64,000 nucleotides of DNA. Source: Paracentrotus lividus (taxonomy: Eukaryota > Echinodermata > Echinoidea > Camarodonta > Echinidae). The first letter of the stretch is position 1. Each line of letters opens with the position of its first letter. The notes beneath the pieces are model-generated. The model was not told the DNA's origin and made no database searches. It saw only the letters and a program-made list of their open reading frames with translations. Both the position numbers and the translations under genes were made by a program. Positions 63,689 to 64,000 of this stretch are shown here, one piece after another. The stretch is from the NCBI GenBank assembly GCA_940671915.1, contig CALNVZ010002974.1, forward strand, positions 42,493,679 through 42,557,678. The letters run 5' to 3'.

Positions 63689-64000
63689 GTAAAGAGACCA
63701 CTTCGACATGTGCTCCAGAGGTGGCCATTGAAGAGGATATAGAGCGATCAGGTCTTCCTCTTTCGCTTTCAACACTTGCGGCCAAAGCGTCAACAGTGGA
63801 TGAATTTCTAGACAGTTTGCCCATTTACACTACCAGCATGGTGTCCGACATCAAAGCTGAAACAAAAGGCCAAGCAGATAACACCAACTGGCATGAACAG
63901 TGAGTTGAGTGTTGAACTGTTGGTTGCTCATCAAGTTATGACAAGAGGGCGAAAGCTGGTCGATAACAATGAACCAAAATCGGACAACCTTATCAAGAGG
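63689..64000 (+). pseudogene. Second YqaJ-type fragment, running off the window
   Basis: An acceptor TGTTGTTGCAG precedes KETTSTCAPEVAIEEDIERS, LSTLAAKASTVDEFLDSLPI, AETKGQADNTNWHEQ and a stop. In the next frame the reading continues VAHQVMTRGRKLVDNNEPKS then DNLIKR. Q-x4-NW-x2-Q...[TV]A-x2-[HV]-x-V-x-TR...NLIKR is the start of a YqaJ-like nuclease, distinct in sequence from the fragment at 62520. The conserved GR(L/I)TAS element is lost at the frameshift. The remaining domain lies outside the window. Confidence 0.6.

Noticed and set aside
1-64000. tRNA, rRNA or bacterial-type operons
   Set aside because: None seen; genes are intron-containing and spacing is eukaryotic.

Overview
The window is nuclear DNA from an animal, most likely a marine invertebrate of the echinoderm or wider ambulacrarian type. 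The evidence is: multi-exon genes with GT/AG introns; an activator-class E2F and an alpha-2-macroglobulin-family gene; many copies of the octamer TAGGCCTA; a fold-back element built like the TU elements described in sea urchins; and repeat-borne protein families common in marine invertebrate genomes. No species can be fixed from the sequence alone. A 25-base N gap with error-rich duplicated flanks, and single-base slips inside otherwise conserved exons, show a draft assembly with uncorrected indels.

Layout. 1-2017: intron or intergenic DNA with a possible LTR-retroelement end. 2018-3354: the last three coding exons (108 residues) of an alpha-2-macroglobulin/thioester-protein-family gene, + strand. 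3355-23280: gene-poor and crowded with inverted-repeat DNA. It holds short MITEs, a large fold-back at about 9.57-13.66 kb, a direct duplication (14483-14955 and 16078-16558), a TU-like fold-back with an 8-bp target duplication (16827-18453), and arrays of a TTCGGA(C)-(A)ACGAACC motif at three loci. 23290-47410: the E2F gene, + strand. Its promoter carries three E2F sites, so it probably feeds back on itself. Recognisable exons encode the cyclin-binding basic patch, the winged-helix DNA-binding domain, part of the marked-box region and a pocket-protein-binding motif. That motif appears to be completed by an exon 11 kb downstream. The dimerisation exon was not found. The introns are packed with fold-back and MITE insertions.

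47420-64000: a layered graveyard of mobile elements and repeat-borne genes, nearly all broken. In order: a short LTR element with its target duplication and a nested SINE-like insert; a Ty3/gypsy reverse transcriptase with YLDD; a P2X7-type intracellular domain; two copies of a DUF4806-like exon; a Ty3/gypsy integrase tail joined to a partial PHD finger; an ORF of a family I suggest is PIN/FEN-like; a 1-kb mariner-type palindrome; a Tc1-like helix-turn-helix; a scrap resembling the exonuclease motif of a B-family DNA polymerase; a PC4 ssDNA-binding domain; a SWIM/YqaJ-type recombinase fragment; and a second YqaJ-type fragment running off the window edge.

The two host genes are unrelated in function: extracellular protease trapping or immunity, and cell-cycle transcription. 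The point of most interest in the 54-64 kb stretch is the clustering of DNA-processing domains (PIN-like, PolB-like, PC4, SWIM/YqaJ). These could be remnants of one or a few large DNA elements.
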